Shown here: one piece after another, positions 22,601 through 35,339 of the stretch
Layout: every line of letters begins with the position of its first letter
How positions within the stretch are numbered: position 1 is the stretch's first letter
DNA from: Diphasiastrum complanatum
Lineage: Eukaryota > Streptophyta > Lycopodiopsida > Lycopodiales > Lycopodiaceae
NCBI GenBank assembly: GCA_029204225.1
Contig: CM055100.1
Span: 15,334,835 to 15,398,834, forward strand
Length of the DNA stretch: 64,000 nt
Direction of reading: 5' to 3'
The notes under the pieces: model-generated
Told to the model about the DNA's origin: nothing
Databases searched by the model: none
Seen by the model: only the letters and a program-made list of their open reading frames with translations
Position numbers and translations under genes: made by a program

Positions 22601-24735
22601 ATGTGGCATCCAAACTCGAAGCTCGTGAGCACCTTGATTACAAGGATGCTTCTGAACAAGCTCTCTACAACAACAAGGAGAAAACTAAGAAGCAATTCAA
22701 GCCTAAGAGGGAGTCAAACCAAAAGTAGGATCGAGACCAGCAATCAGAAGGAGCTAGCAAAGGCAAATAGAAGAACAAAGAAAAGCTGAAACAACAAAGT
22801 GGAGACAAGAAGATTTGTGTGAGATGCAAACGCGAAGGACATACTATCGATTCGCATTGGCTAAATCCAAAAATTGAGTGTATCCACTGTTATAAGAAGG
22901 GCCATGCAGCCATGGACTGCCACCAGAACCCAAGAAACAAACAAGCTCAACGCAGACGGGAGAAAAACAATAGTTCATCCTACGTCGAAGAACCAGAGAG
23001 CTCGAAGATGGGCGAAGCAAGATCGAATCACGAAAATTCAACCGCCTACATCTGTGTAGATATGTGTGCAGTATCAACACCTAACACAGAGGAGGTAATC
23101 CTTGATTCAAGATCTATCTCACACTTCATTACATCAAGATGAATCATGTTTGACTTCCGAAGTGCAGATTCATCAAGATTTATCATTCTTGGAGACTGAT
23201 CAAAGTATCAAGTGAATGGTATTGGTTCACTATGGCTCAATATAGATGGCAGAGACAGATGATTCGAAGACATTCTGTTTGTGTCTACACTGCAACAGGA
23301 CTTTCTATCAGTGGCAAGAATAGCTGATGTAGGGATTCGTGTAACATTCTCAAACTAAGCATGCAATGTTGTTGATGCAAGCACCAATACACTGATTACT
23401 CAAGGTAGAAGAAAAGACAACCTATTTCACTTGAAGGTGCGCCCACCTCTAGATCAAGTGCATCAAACCCATGATGATTCATTAGATATTCTATGGCACA
23501 GGAGACTATGCCATATGAATTCAATGGCACTGTATCAAGCAAGCCATCATGGAGCAATCACGAGGGTGAGCATCTTGAATGTAACCAGTTCGATGACCTG
23601 TGATGCATGCATAAAAGGTAAGATGTCATGTACTCCTTTTGTCAAGGACTCCTACAGAACGACAAAGATTCTGGAGAAAGTACATTAAAAAATTTGTGGA
23701 CCTTTCAACGTGATCTCAGCAGCAGGCTCAAAATAATATATCACCTTTATTGATGATTATAATAAGTTTGCCGGAGTCTACTTTACTTCATTCATAAAGT
23801 ATGTGAATTGGACAGAAAGATGTACAGGAAATAAGGTGAAGCAGATCAAAATAGATTGGGGTGGAGAATACATCCAAACCGATTCACTGATTTCTGCAAT
23901 GATCGAAGAATCATTCACAAAAAGACAACATCCTATACACCGCAGCACAATGGTGTTGCAGAAAGAAAGAACAAGACTCTCATGAAAGCTGCTATGTGCA
24001 TGATGGCCTATTCAAAGGCTCCAAGAGTGCTGTGGGCTAAAGCAGTAGCTACAACTACTTACATTCAAAACAGGACAGGAAAATCTAGTGTTCCTCACAC
24101 AACACCACACAAATTAATGTTCTTGACAAGCTTCAAAAGAAGCTTGATGAGAAAGCAGAACAAGGATATCTTGTAGGATATGACAATCATTTGTCATACT
24201 ACAGAGTCTATATGCCATAGACAAACACAATGAAGATAGTTAGAGATGTCAAATTCGATGAGAGCTGAACAATGGCCAACAATGATCCTATCAATTATGA
24301 AGTCCTTGGAAGACAATATTATGATCTACCAACCATGACAACACCTGTAACCCAAAATGGTTCCAGACCTAGCATATTAGATAAAGACAAGAGCATTGCA
24401 GTACCAGAAGGATCCCTAGAAGATCAACAAGAGAACAAAGAGTGCCAACAAGATTGGTACCAGGCAGCACAACTTCTACATCAGAAGAATTTTGTGGATT
24501 TAGTGGAGAACTACAAACATTCGAGGAAGCAATTGAATGTCCAGAGAAGGACAAATGGACCCAAGCCATGAATGAGGAGATGGAATCCATGAAGAAGAAT
24601 GAGGTATGGAGATTGTAGCCCTTACCAGATAAGCGAAAGACTGTACAATGCAAGTGGGTATACAAGCTGAAGTATGGACCGAATGAAAATATTTCAAAGT
24701 ATATAGCCGTCTTTGCTCCACTGCAAATTTTTGAT
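22601..24735 (+). pseudogene. Ty1/copia polyprotein relic (Gag, protease, integrase, start of RT)
   Basis: Decayed copia coding region with many stops and shifts. In order: Gag tail with zinc knuckles CVRCKREGHTIDSH (last Cys lost) and CIHCYKKGHAAMDC (22819-22920); protease around VILDSRSISHFITS (the DSG Gly replaced by Arg); pre-integrase LWHRRLCHMNSMALY with CDACIKGKMSC (23490-23630); integrase core YITFIDDYNKFAGVYF, IDWGGEYIQTDS and, after a shift, HNGVAERKNKTLMKAAM; then the RT N-terminus KDKWTQAMNEEMESMKKNEV and CKWVYKLKYGPNEN. It stops at about 24735, so RT and RNase H are missing. The protease-integrase-RT order marks it as copia. Clearly inactive and old. Confidence 0.9.
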
Positions 24736-24879
24736 ATATTGGAGACTAAACTGCAAGGGTTCAAGGTGCTTTTGACGTACACACCAACACCAGTGGAAAG
24801 ATCCTAGTAGAAGAGTAAAACACAGAGTCGATGATGGACCCACAATGAGATTGTTTCACCCTACTCTCCTCCAATGGTA

Positions 24880-27036
24880 CATCATTGTACTTAGCCACCA
24901 ACTCAAGCAGTTGCTTCACCTCCCGCTGCAGTTCACACTAAACTTCCTCATACCTCATGCTATACAACTGCCCTAGCTACTGATTCGTCCTTATTGTCTT
25001 TCATCACCATTGGGGCCGTGGAAGCACAATTTGTTCAACACCCCCCCCCTCCCCCCCCCAAGTTGTTGCACTTTCTCCCTCTACTCAAATGCTTATGGAT
25101 TTAATGGATGACTCCAACTTCCTTGAGAACGAAATTCAATTTATCATGCCTCTTAGCCCTTCACCTTTTCAAGCCAATTCCCTTAGAGAAGAATTCGATC
25201 AATTTACAAACTTTGAGAAGCAATAGGTAGAAGCTCAACAATATACATTGGTGTCTCCACAAAGCCCGTATTCAAGTACCAAATATCTCCCCATATCACT
25301 TGGAATGAAATCCTCAAAGATTCACAATACTACTGTTCCACAAGGGTCGAGGAGACAAAAGTTTTTGAAAAAGAAGACTGCCAAGCACATCTAAAAAAAG
25401 GTGTTGAATCAATAATTCAGACAACAACATCGACATTTGTTCTTCTTGATTTAATGGATGTCATGGGCATTTACATGCAGCTTGGCAGCCTAATCCAGAA
25501 AATGGTGGAGGAAAAAGTTGTGTTGGATAAGTGGATATCAAACTTGGGATCAGAGAACACATTGATGGCCCAGAAGCTGATCAAAGTAATAGAGAGCTGC
25601 TACTCTCCATGTAGCACGAGAAAAGTTCTACAGTGGAGTTTCAAACCACACAAAAGAATAAAACAACCATGCAGGAGTACATGGGCAAGCTACAAGAGTC
25701 TTTAAGCACTGCCCATGAACAAGATAGATAACGTTGTGCTCAAGGCAACAATTGCCAATTTTGCAAGGCCAGCTTTAAATGGCACAACTTGATAAGGAAC
25801 AGAAAATTCAAAAAGTTGGATACCGTGGAAAACGAAAGGGAAAATCTCATCCACACACATGTTGCAGCTTGGCCTATTTCTTAGCAAGAGATTCATTATC
25901 TGGTCCACAAAGTTGACTCCTGAAAAGTAGCTTTGGCACAATTTCAAAGCAAATTTGATGGGTATAAGCTTATGGCCACACAGAGCAAAGGCCAAGGAGA
26001 TTATCAAAGATTATGAGCAAGCAACTATTGTCACTATTGAATCCACACCATAGATTCACATTCCCATCGTGCCAACTTTTTCACCACAACAATTGGATCA
26101 AGATCAAGGGATGGATGAGGGGCATAATCTGGAAGATGTGCAAGTTACTGGGTAGCCATAAGAGATACTAGCAGGTCAACGTGTTTCAAAGGCTAGACCA
26201 TCTTCAAGGAAGAAAATCTCAACATCAAGGGAATTCACCATCGACCAGTCACCATCGACGAAGAGATTTTGGAAATTCTTTTGGAACATCCACATGAATC
26301 GTCTCGTGGTGGATGGGTCCTGAATTCATAACCTCATACTTAGAAAAAGGGAAAGACTTGAAAAAACTACCTACAATTGGTGATCAGCCCAAGTAGCGCA
26401 TGGTAGTATTTGAAATGACTGTGAGGCTATACGAAGTTATGCGGCAAGCCCTCTTCAACTCAAGCTGGACCCATATTATGTTCCCCATGATAACTAGAAA
26501 GAAATGGATAGAGTGTGGTACATTGTTGTCTCAAATAATGGTACATACTCGCAATTGGCCAACTATTTACCAGCCATACAATTGGACAGTTGTCATGGAT
26601 TCCCATGGTGCACTGCAAGGTTATGATTAGGAGTACCTTACATCACCAGATCTAACTGTGAGACAATTGGCTATGTTTGCACATGACCTAACATATCTGG
26701 CAAGATTACTGACATGATGGGATGATTGTTTGTCTGATTTGGCATTTGAACCAAATCAGTCATTAACATCTTCACAAATCAAAGATCAACTACCATTGGC
26801 AAGATTGTATTACCAAGCATCAATGATCGATGGATTCTAGAAAAATAAATTTGTCCAATCAGATCTCAGGTGCACTCAATTGTTTCTTACCACATGCACA
26901 GGATCAGGGCAGCTGGAGTTTATGGAAAAAAGTGATATCTTTCTTTATACGAGTCCATCGTGAAGCAAACAAGAGTCCACAATAAAGCGATATCTGTAGG
27001 TGTCGTGGGACCGTCACCATTTTTGGTGGGCGATAT
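24880..27036 (+). pseudogene. Decayed long reading frame of unknown identity inside an LTR-element remnant
   Basis: A degenerate frame can be followed over roughly 2 kb with scattered stops and shifts. Legible stretches include LSPSTQMLMDLMDDSNFLEN (near 25070), MQLGSLIQKMVEEKVVLDKW (25475), FCKASFKWHNLIRNRKFKKL (25760), PVTIDEEILEILLEHPHESS (26250), FEMTVRLYEVMRQALFNSSW (26410) and SPDLTVRQLAMFAHDLTYLA (26650). Many stops are one C-to-T or G-to-A change from Gln or Trp codons, as expected of a methylated, decaying transposon gene. I see no zinc knuckle, protease, RT or integrase motif. The end abuts a G-rich tract and a TGTTGGGGC LTR-like start at 27037, which suggests the extra or replaced ORF of an LTR element. 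Family unknown; coiled-coil-like in its middle. Confidence 0.45.
27020..27036 (+). promoter_or_regulatory. Possible polypurine tract before an LTR start
   Basis: TTTTTGGTGGGCGATAT directly precedes TGTTGGGGCTTTTTGGG. G-rich tract followed by TGTTGGGG is a common plant 3' LTR border. No second copy of this LTR was found in the window. Confidence 0.4.
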
Positions 27037-27194
27037 TGTTGGGGCTTTTTGGGATATCAACATACTTTATAAATAGATCATATTGTTCTAAAATAAAAAG
27101 TAGGTGTAATGGAATTGGCACCCTGCGTTTGTGAGTCCAAATTAGCTAGTCATTAATTATGAGTAATGACTGCGTTACAAGATCTTAATGTTCT

Positions 27195-27560
27195 CTTGTC
27201 AGTTCTTGTAAGTTGTACTATGAAGCTCATGTTCTCCTACAAGCTCCTCCAAGGTGTCCTATGAGCTTCTACAAGTTTTCCTACCAACTCTTACGAGCTT
27301 TTGAGAATTACCACAATGAGTTTGCAACAACTTATGTTTTGAGCTCTTATGCACTCCAGCAAGTTTTCCTATGAGCTTTCACAAGCTACAGCCATAATAA
27401 GTTCACAACAACTTCTCTTATGAGCTCTGGCGAATTTTCCTATGGGCTCTTATGTGCTCCTATGAGTTGCCCTGTGAGCTCACGAATCTCTTATGACATG
27501 AGTTTATAATAAGGCCATAGTGAGCTCACAATGAGTTATCTTACAAGCTCTTGGAACTTG
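27195..27560. repeat. Degenerate minisatellite, core CCTATGAGCTCTTACAAG
   Basis: A loose array of units related to (T)CCTATGAGCT(C/T)...ACAAG, 20-45 bases apart, with about a dozen recognisable AGCT-containing cores. It lies inside the LTR-like sequence that starts at 27037. No gene. Confidence 0.7.
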
Positions 27561-28886
27561 TAATGTAAGTTTATGAGGCCTCTATGTAAATCTAATGTGT
27601 AGTCACTACATGTGTCAGCATACTAGTTTATGAAAACAACTTATTACATGAATTACAAGAAGATTGACCACTACCCATAAAATTAGGGTTTCATTATGGA
27701 TCAACATAAAAAATGACAAGGTGGCAAATCAAGAAGATCAAAGGCCACTACATGAAAGTTACATAAATGTGAAATAAAGAGTATCTACAATGATCAGTGC
27801 AACAGTCGGAGAGTGATCTTAGCATCAATTCACTAGCATAATTCTAAGTTAGAATGTAATAGCATTTGCGCCAGACATAACTTATCTTTGTAGTTCTTAG
27901 TTTATCATCAATCATTGTGTACTAAGAGAGCACCATGTCTCATGGATTTGATAAAATTTCAAAACAATATCTCTTTTGTTGTATCTTGTGTGTGATTAAA
28001 TGCATTGCAAAGCTTCATCTTGTCATAACAAATCTATCAAGTTTGCGATCTCCATTGTTTATCTAATTTGTGGTAGACGTAAATGTAAATAGAACTCTAC
28101 AAAATGATTTTCAACATCAACATCCTAGTCTCTTCTTCTTTGTCCTCTCCCAATTTGGGAATGACTTGCTTTTATAACTAATACCTATTTCGCATTGCAC
28201 ATGTTTTCCATGATCAATGGCCAAATCTTGACACTAACATGTTGTTTTCATTTCTTGATCTTGCACGAGTTTGTTACATGTAACAAATTACAAGTAATGA
28301 GTGACACTAGTGATGCATGTTCAATTGTTTAATTAAAAAAGTAATCTCAATGTTTTTAATCATGGAAGCAACAAATTCATGGATCGGGTGGATGCTAAGT
28401 CGACAAAGCACTTCAAAACTCTCCTATTGTCTACAACTAGTAAGATTGAAAACATTGTGCACCTTTTTTCTTCATGGGAAGTTCTTTTTAGTTTATAAGA
28501 TCATTACGTAGTTGAATGAGTACTTTGTAGATAATGTATGGACATACAAAATAACGATCAGATGTTTCGCAAAAACGAGGAGGAGAGGAGAGCTACTCTT
28601 ACGATGATGATGATATTGTTGTTGTTGGACAACTACACATACATTTCTGGATGAGAGTCAATTGATAATAGATTAATAAGCAAGATGTGTGACTTTGAAA
28701 AAATTGCTAATTTATTGAAGTGCTCTTAGATTCTTGTAATTGATAAATGAATACAACATTTTCCAACTATAATGTTCTGTAGTGATTTTTTGTCAATGTA
28801 TTTATTTTGTACAAATCAAGAATTGTCCTTGGATCTAATTGGCAGCTTAGTAGAATACACTCATTGACAACTAGAATAAAGATCAA
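27561..28886. other. No gene recognised
   Basis: AT-rich sequence without long frames or motifs I can assign. It may include the rest of the LTR starting at 27037. Confidence 0.35.
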
Positions 28887-29035
28887 TGATGATGTCTTTG
28901 TGATTATGAGGTTATATAGGTATGGAGTGGTATTATACTCATTGAGTTGTATAATATTGATGATGCCTTTGTGATTATTGAGTGAGGTTATAAGGTATGG
29001 AGTGGTATTATACTAATAACATTCCATAATATTGT
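28887..29035. repeat. Tandem duplication, about 71 bp x 2
   Basis: Unit TGATGATG(T/C)CTTTGTGATTAT then TATGGAGTGGTATTATACT occurs at about 28887-28957 and 28958-29035 with small indels. Non-coding. Confidence 0.85.
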
Positions 29036-30209
29036 AGCTTTTAGCACTATTGGGAGAAAAAAATCAAAAGTATTTTATGAACTACGTTGTAGCACATAAT
29101 TATATTATTTCAAAGGAAAGTGTTAATTATGTACCAAAGACAACATGAGAAATTTTTAGACCACATGCAAAGCTTGAATATCTTAGAGGGTGATAAAATT
29201 TTGAACTCAATGGCTCAATGATAAAACTCGCACAAGGTTGCTCCAACTAGTCTTTAGAAAGAGAGAGAAGGCATGACCACCTCCATCATTTTTTGGCTCA
29301 ACTTCCAAGATGTCATCCAGATTTGGATGTGCACAGTCATGAACTGGGCCTACGAGTTCTCGAATGTCAAAAATCTGGTTCTGGAATGTGATGCACATTC
29401 AAGAGTTAACTTAAATAGAACATCTTGAGAAGTGCAAGCTCTTGAAAATGCATTCGTTTGACAAGGATTGCACTTGCAAAGCCGGAGGCCCATCCTAGGG
29501 GTGCATAGGATGCACACTATGCATGCGGCTAGGCTATATCTATATTACAATCAAATTTAACAAGTAGAGATGCAAGCTTGCAAGAACATACCTCGAACGT
29601 AATGCTAGGTGCTCTGGTTTTCATTATATCTGGAGGCACCTTCAAAGCCAAAATATGCATTCACGTATCTCTCTCCTCTGGAATTTGCCATTCTCTCTCT
29701 AAAATGTGCATCCACCTTTGTCACTCCTCTGCCATTCTCTCTCCAAAATGTGCATTGTTTTCCCATAATGTGCAATCTATCTCCACCCTCACACATGAGC
29801 ATTACGAAATGAAAGGCCTCATAACATGGAACCTTATGTGGAGGCCGGGCCATGATCTCCAAAACACTTCGAAAGTACTCTCCGAATCTCTGATCTCCAA
29901 AACTTAGCAATCTGAGACCGCACTGCCCAAAGCGGAGATCTTCCAAACGTTTATCTCCAAAACCCACTAGAAAGAAGAGGCTAATGCATGCAAAGATGCC
30001 ATGTAGAATTCGTACTAGCAAAATGCATTCAATGCAATATTGCAACAGAGAAAACCACTTAATAATGCAGGCTTGCCCAAAATTTCTTTGCAACTACATG
30101 TCATCACATTATCAAATGAGCCCACCCTGCCATAGAGGCAGGGCCAAAAACAACAGATCATCATTTTACATTATTTCAATTTCAGGTTGCAATTTGCAAA
30201 GGTCTCAAA

Positions 30210-30243
<34 letters not shown>

Positions 30244-31007
30244 AGGATTTGATTGATGAATTTTGAGTAATCAACAGTTCAGCTCAACTTGCTTGCTTAT
30301 CATAGTGAACAATCCAACATCAATTGTAAAATCAGAATAAAAAGATTTATCCGAGCTAATAATCAGAATAAACAGTAACTCCATTTTGGGAGATTATGAG
30401 CTTCAATCTTATAAAAAGAATGGAAATCTATCGGAGCACAGTTTCCTTCATGGAAATATATCGGAGTACAGTTTCAATGAAGTGATTCTATCTCAACGGT
30501 CAATATAGCATTTTGACTTATTGTTTTTCATTTCACCAACGTGCACAAGGTTGTTCTATAATTTACAACAGCAGAAATGGCCTGGACAGCAGCTGCATTC
30601 ACAGAAAGAAGCAACTAATATTCAGTGTTCACAAAAAGGTAGTAGTTTTGATGCATGCCTCAGTTTATGTTCCAGGAGGTGTATTCTACAATAGGCCACA
30701 AGCATCTCTATTTGAAGCTTCTTCTACCTTTGGATCTTGGTTCCTTTTTTTAGGGAAGCTGACTGAGTAAGCTGTCGTCATCAAACTCTGGCCATTTTAC
30801 CATAATAAGTCACTTTGAAGCCATTAGACTTCTATGGGGAGTGATCATAACTTGCTGCTCATCAATGTCTCTGAGCCTGGACCTGTGATACTGCTGCCTG
30901 CAATTCATGTCATGCTATTGCAAAAAAGTGAGTTTGCTGGTTGCATCTGTCTTCTCGATATCTGCAATGCTGTAAACAACTTGTTATTAACTCATAAGGA
31001 GGTGCAT
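29036..31007. other. No convincing gene; small repeats
   Basis: Contains a (GT)n microsatellite at 30212-30238, a near-duplicate CCATTCTCTCTC(C/T)AAAATGTGCAT at 29686 and 29731, and ATCTCCAAAAC three times between 29850 and 29960. A 162-codon minus-strand frame (29605-30093) overlaps these and has no domain, so I do not call it. The right part probably includes the 3' UTR of the minus-strand gene at 31008-32363. Confidence 0.45.
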
Positions 31008-32363
31008 TTACCAGCGGTTTGGCCTCTCCAGTAGGCCCTCAATGATAACTTTCTTTCTGTATTCACTTGAAGTGATATCTAAATGGCTTGTTGAGGTGTC
31101 GGAGCGCTTGTTGATAACTTTCCCACCAATTGCCTTACTCTTGGGTGATCCTTTCAAGGACGCCTCTTGCCTTTGACGAGACCTTGATGTGAGCATATGA
31201 AGAAGAAGGAAAACGAGCGCAGTAATTATAATCGCTAGTATGCGGCCTAGGAGAATCGTGCTCAGCACAACAAGCAGCGAGGTGCCTCCCATAGCAGTAG
31301 ATGACCTTTCATTCTTTGCATCTGCATGGCTGCCTTTGTGTTGGCTTCGCAGTTTCTTGGGCCTTTGATCGGACATATTGCTCGTTGTATGCTTTGTTTT
31401 AGAGGGACTAAGCATTTCTTCCTCTCTCTTTGAGTTAAGATGCGAGGAACTCATCTTTTTGGATCTGGATTTTCGACATATGTCTGTATAAGGGAGATCG
31501 CACGAATTTGACTTTTTCCTGACTGTTTCTACTCTACCGGAATGACGGAGGGCTTTGCTCTGGGACGTGGAAGCGACTGAGAAGCTTGTCTTTGGAGATG
31601 CTGGTGCAGATTGCGTTTGGATCTGGGATGAATTCGCCTGGAAATCGGAGTCTCGGATAGATGAAAGTCGAATGTTTTCGGGCGCATCGACAGAAGGCAG
31701 AGCAGATTGCTGATGATCTTTTGTAGAAATTGTTGCCTCTATTGTTTGCAATTGACCAGTCAAAAGCTGTGTCATTCGCCACACTCTCCAGAACACCCAT
31801 CCACAGAAGGCAGTGGCGGCGATTGTCCCAATCACTTGCAATCTGCCAAAGCAGAAGCAAGCTGCTGTGATCGTTAAGCCAACCGATGCCTTGGATATCT
31901 GCTTCCACGATTTATTGCGTATGAAGCAAACCAGATGCGCCTTTGATGCTGCCCAGCCAGTTTTTGGCACAGCTTTCTTGCTAGCCGCCATCTCTATTCC
32001 ACTAGCATTCTCACCATCCGACACTATATTGCCTGAAATATCCGGGGATCGGAACATATCTACCGAGGATGCGGAGGCATCAGAAGGGCGAGGCAGGACA
32101 GCAATCCATTCCCCCGTGCTAGATTCTGTTCTGAATCTCACCAAGGAGACTTCCGTCCCTGTTTGCGCTGCTATGATCCTCCGCTTTGCATTTAATTCCT
32201 CATAGACCTGTGAGAATTTGTCAAGCCCACGTTCTGAGAAGGGATTAGACGTCGCCCCTGCACGATTGCTGTTGCAGCCACGTTGCTGCTGCACTCGCCT
32301 GCGGAGTCTGGGCCACAGTGACATGAAAGCCAAATTACTGCAGCTTAAATCTGTAGTGCCCAC
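31008..32363 (-). CDS. Two-membrane-segment protein of unknown function, 451 aa
   Basis: Longest intact frame outside the transposons and probably an intron-less host gene. N-terminal basic leader with LWPRLRRRVQQQR (residues 16-28); a helix-prone block LDKFSQVYEELNAKRRIIAA (47-66) followed by GTEVSLVRF; hydrophobic segment 1 at about 160-194 (GLTITAACF to GWVFWRVW); a Ser/Lys-rich, probably disordered middle (215-355); hydrophobic segment 2 at about 361-391 (SLLVVLSTILLGRILAIII); and a basic tail ending KKVIIEGLLERPNRW. The E-G-L-L-E-R tail and YEEL...KRR block recall a conserved plant protein family of unknown function, from memory only. An alternative start is Met14. No signal peptide is evident. 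It likely sits in a membrane with both termini on one side, which is inference. A (GA)n microsatellite lies about 400 bases upstream of its start. Confidence 0.75.
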   Translation of the reverse strand: MGTTDLSCSNLAFMSLWPRLRRRVQQQRGCNSNRAGATSNPFSERGLDKFSQVYEELNAKRRIIAAQTGTEVSLVRFRTESSTGEWIAVLPRPSDASASSVDMFRSPDISGNIVSDGENASGIEMAASKKAVPKTGWAASKAHLVCFIRNKSWKQISKASVGLTITAACFCFGRLQVIGTIAATAFCGWVFWRVWRMTQLLTGQLQTIEATISTKDHQQSALPSVDAPENIRLSSIRDSDFQANSSQIQTQSAPASPKTSFSVASTSQSKALRHSGRVETVRKKSNSCDLPYTDICRKSRSKKMSSSHLNSKREEEMLSPSKTKHTTSNMSDQRPKKLRSQHKGSHADAKNERSSTAMGGTSLLVVLSTILLGRILAIIITALVFLLLHMLTSRSRQRQEASLKGSPKSKAIGGKVINKRSDTSTSHLDITSSEYRKKVIIEGLLERPNRW

Positions 32364-32765
32364 AATCAGCTTTTGATGAATTCAAGCTAGAGCAGCTCAA
32401 GCAGAGCTGAGGTTTCGAATTCAATTCTACCACAGCTCCATTATCTCATGTCTATCATCAACCAATAATCACCAGCTGACATTGCAAGAGCTTACAGATA
32501 ATCCATATCACAGATTCCCGTGTACTATATTCTAGCAAATTCTACTTATACATACCATCTGCTGATTCTAATTTCTATCCAAATCCTCCATTATAAGAAA
32601 GTTTCAAATCACCCATAAAAAAATACAATCTGTTGATTCTGTCCAAGCTCACCACAAGAAAGTGTCAAACTCAAAGAGTCCCATTTTCTTAATAAACATA
32701 GATCAGGGCACCAGATTCTCTCATTTATGAACTGTAAGAGAGACATGCTCTTATTTATGCACTTA

Positions 32766-32769
<4 letters not shown>

Positions 32770-32841
<72 letters not shown>
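32770..32841. repeat. (GA)n microsatellite
   Basis: About 72 bases of near-perfect GA, upstream of the 451-codon minus-strand gene. In plants GA tracts upstream of genes can bind BBR/BPC factors; relevance here is unproven. Confidence 0.95.
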
Positions 32842-32845
<4 letters not shown>

Positions 32846-35330
32846 CACTTACTCATTTAGGTTTTAGGTGACCAGGGTTAGGTTAACTCCATGCTAGTTA
32901 TAAAGTACTAATGTGAAAATTTAGTGATAGATAAGCCCTTTGCCTTTAGGATATAGAATGCATCCTAGTTTATTTTCTTGAGTAGGATCATATTATGAAC
33001 GATTGAAACAAGGTTCTTTAATGTATCCATCAAGTCATCTGTGGATTTACAGTGTCACTGAGTAAAATAACAGCTCTTATCCAACTTGTCAGATTTTGAG
33101 TTTCATCGAGTAACAAGGAGTGACGACTCATATCCACTCTTATCCAATTTGGCCATGCACAGAAGCATGGAAGAATCTAAAAAACAATGATAAGTTTGGG
33201 ATACATTAAACAAGTCTATTTGCAGGTTCTTCTAGAAGTGAGCCCTAAAGTCAAGTTACTTGCACAAGCAAATTGGGTGGCTTACTTATAGAGAATTGAC
33301 ATGAGGGTTTGGCATTTATCCCATAAGCAAATATTACAAAAAACCCAAAGTCTTCATAAAATTTTGTTCATCCCTATAAAAGAGAAAATCATGTGTTAGA
33401 AAAAACGAAAAATAAATTAGGGTTGAAATGAACTAAAGTGGGGGGGGGAGGATATCTACTTTGAAAAGGTCTCACTCTCGTGTATATGGTGCTTTCACAT
33501 CACATGCTAAAAAGAAAGTCCTCATGACCATGTCATACACGAGACCATTTCTCAAGGCTATAAAAATGACACAAAGGGCCAAATGAAAAGCATTTATATA
33601 AACTACTATTGCAAAAAAGGTTACAAAGAGTATCTCATTATAGAAAAGGAAAAATTTTCAAGTTTCTTATAGTGTCAAAAACCAAATGCCATTTGTGCTT
33701 TAAACTTATCTAAAAAAAACTTCCCTCTTTAAAAGATTCTAAGTGCTTAAACTCTAGGTCTATACGTAAGAAAAGAAAAATATGACTCCACAAATATCTC
33801 ACATTTCTCCCATTTGAAGATTAAGTTAATATTTTGCACTTCAACTTCAAAATCGGAATCAAATTTAAGTTGAAATGACCTTCAAATCTTTAGCTTGAGG
33901 TTGCAAGTGTTCCTTGCCTTTCTTGAGGGGCAAGCCACATAATTCATTGTTTTTAGTAAACTTCCTAGGATATCTCTTTGTACTAAAGAAGCAAGTGTTA
34001 TTATTGATGTAGGTGGTATTATTCATGAAGCGCATTGTGTTGTGACAAAAGTCAAAGACTCTAGAAAGGATGTCGAGTCAGCTTCAAAGAAAGGGGAGAG
34101 ATTTTGATTGTTTTAATTTGATACAATGAAACAAGGGAACATGCCTAGAATCATTTTCTGTGGCTCATACATTATGCTTCAATGTTAAAATATTTATGTC
34201 ATTGTCAACAATTATGAGAACTATAACTAAAGGCTGGAAAAACAAGGAGATAATATGAAATACAAGGAAAATAACGACATAGTACTATCAATTGTCAAGT
34301 CTTCTAGAAGCACAATGAAGTCATCAAGTTATGTAGTATGATTGGCTCAAAAGGATGATAATAATGTTGGATGTGTGTGTGTGCGCGCCTTTTGAAAAGT
34401 GGTTACATATTTTTTAAATGGAACGCCTTTGACTAAGGCTTTGTTAGAGAAAATGCACAAAGAAGTTTAAATAGGGGAGCATCAATATGTCTTGATAGAA
34501 CTCCCTATTTATGAAGACCCGTGTGGTACTATATGTGATGAGTTCGTTAACATACCCCATAAGACACATGATAGTCATCTAGCACAAAAATATTGTAAGA
34601 CGATAGCTTTTATTGCTTAATGGCAAATGGTCAGATCAACCTGTTACATTTCTCTTAGAATATATAGAGAAATGACTTGTGATTCCCCGAACTCAACTGA
34701 CCCTAACTTGGTCAGAACCCAATGAGGTATGATGTAATAATTGGCAGGATACTCCCTAAGTCTCTAAGTTGCAAACAACATTGGTTTGTAAACTGAAAAG
34801 GTCAAGTAGAAAGTGGTAAGTACATTACGCTTACATCTTGTTCACTGGACAATAGCGTTTCCCAAATTCTAGGTCTAGATATTTCGCTAGACAATACCGA
34901 AAATGGTGTACCTGTGTTGCGACTTAGCCAAGACAACAAGTTTCAGCTATTTTTGGCGGACTTCCTGCTCTGGCGTTTCATAGAGGTCGGGTCCAATTAA
35001 CGCACGCTTGACAGAATCCCATAAATACTGAACTTGAGAACAAATTCAACTTTGACGATTCGTTTACTAAGTAGACAATGGTACACTAGCAAGTAAACTA
35101 AATATTAACTAGCTTTAGAATTACGCGCTTTCACATCAATAATACAGACATGCACATCAAACTTTGTAGCAGAATATCAGACCCAGGCATGTTGATGTAG
35201 TTTTTCCCACTGTGCACATGTTGGATCGAGTTGGTGTGATAAGATAAAATAAAGAAAATTAAATTTTGCAGGATGTAAACAGTGCAACTATAAAGTTAAC
35301 GGTTCAGTTGAGAGAAAAATGAGCCATAAG
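32842..35330. other. No gene recognised
   Basis: AT-rich sequence with short frames only and no motif I can assign. Confidence 0.35.
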
Positions 35331-35339
35331 TCTATAAAA

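Noticed and set aside
24369-24782. 137-codon minus-strand frame
   Set aside because: Antisense of the copia linker and RT start, which is legible on the plus strand.
29605-30093. 162-codon minus-strand frame
   Set aside because: Covers short direct repeats (ATCTCCAAAAC, CCATTCTCTCTC), has no domain or splice support, and another frame is open opposite to it.
30212-30238. (GT)n run considered as a regulatory element
   Set aside because: Ordinary microsatellite with no further support.
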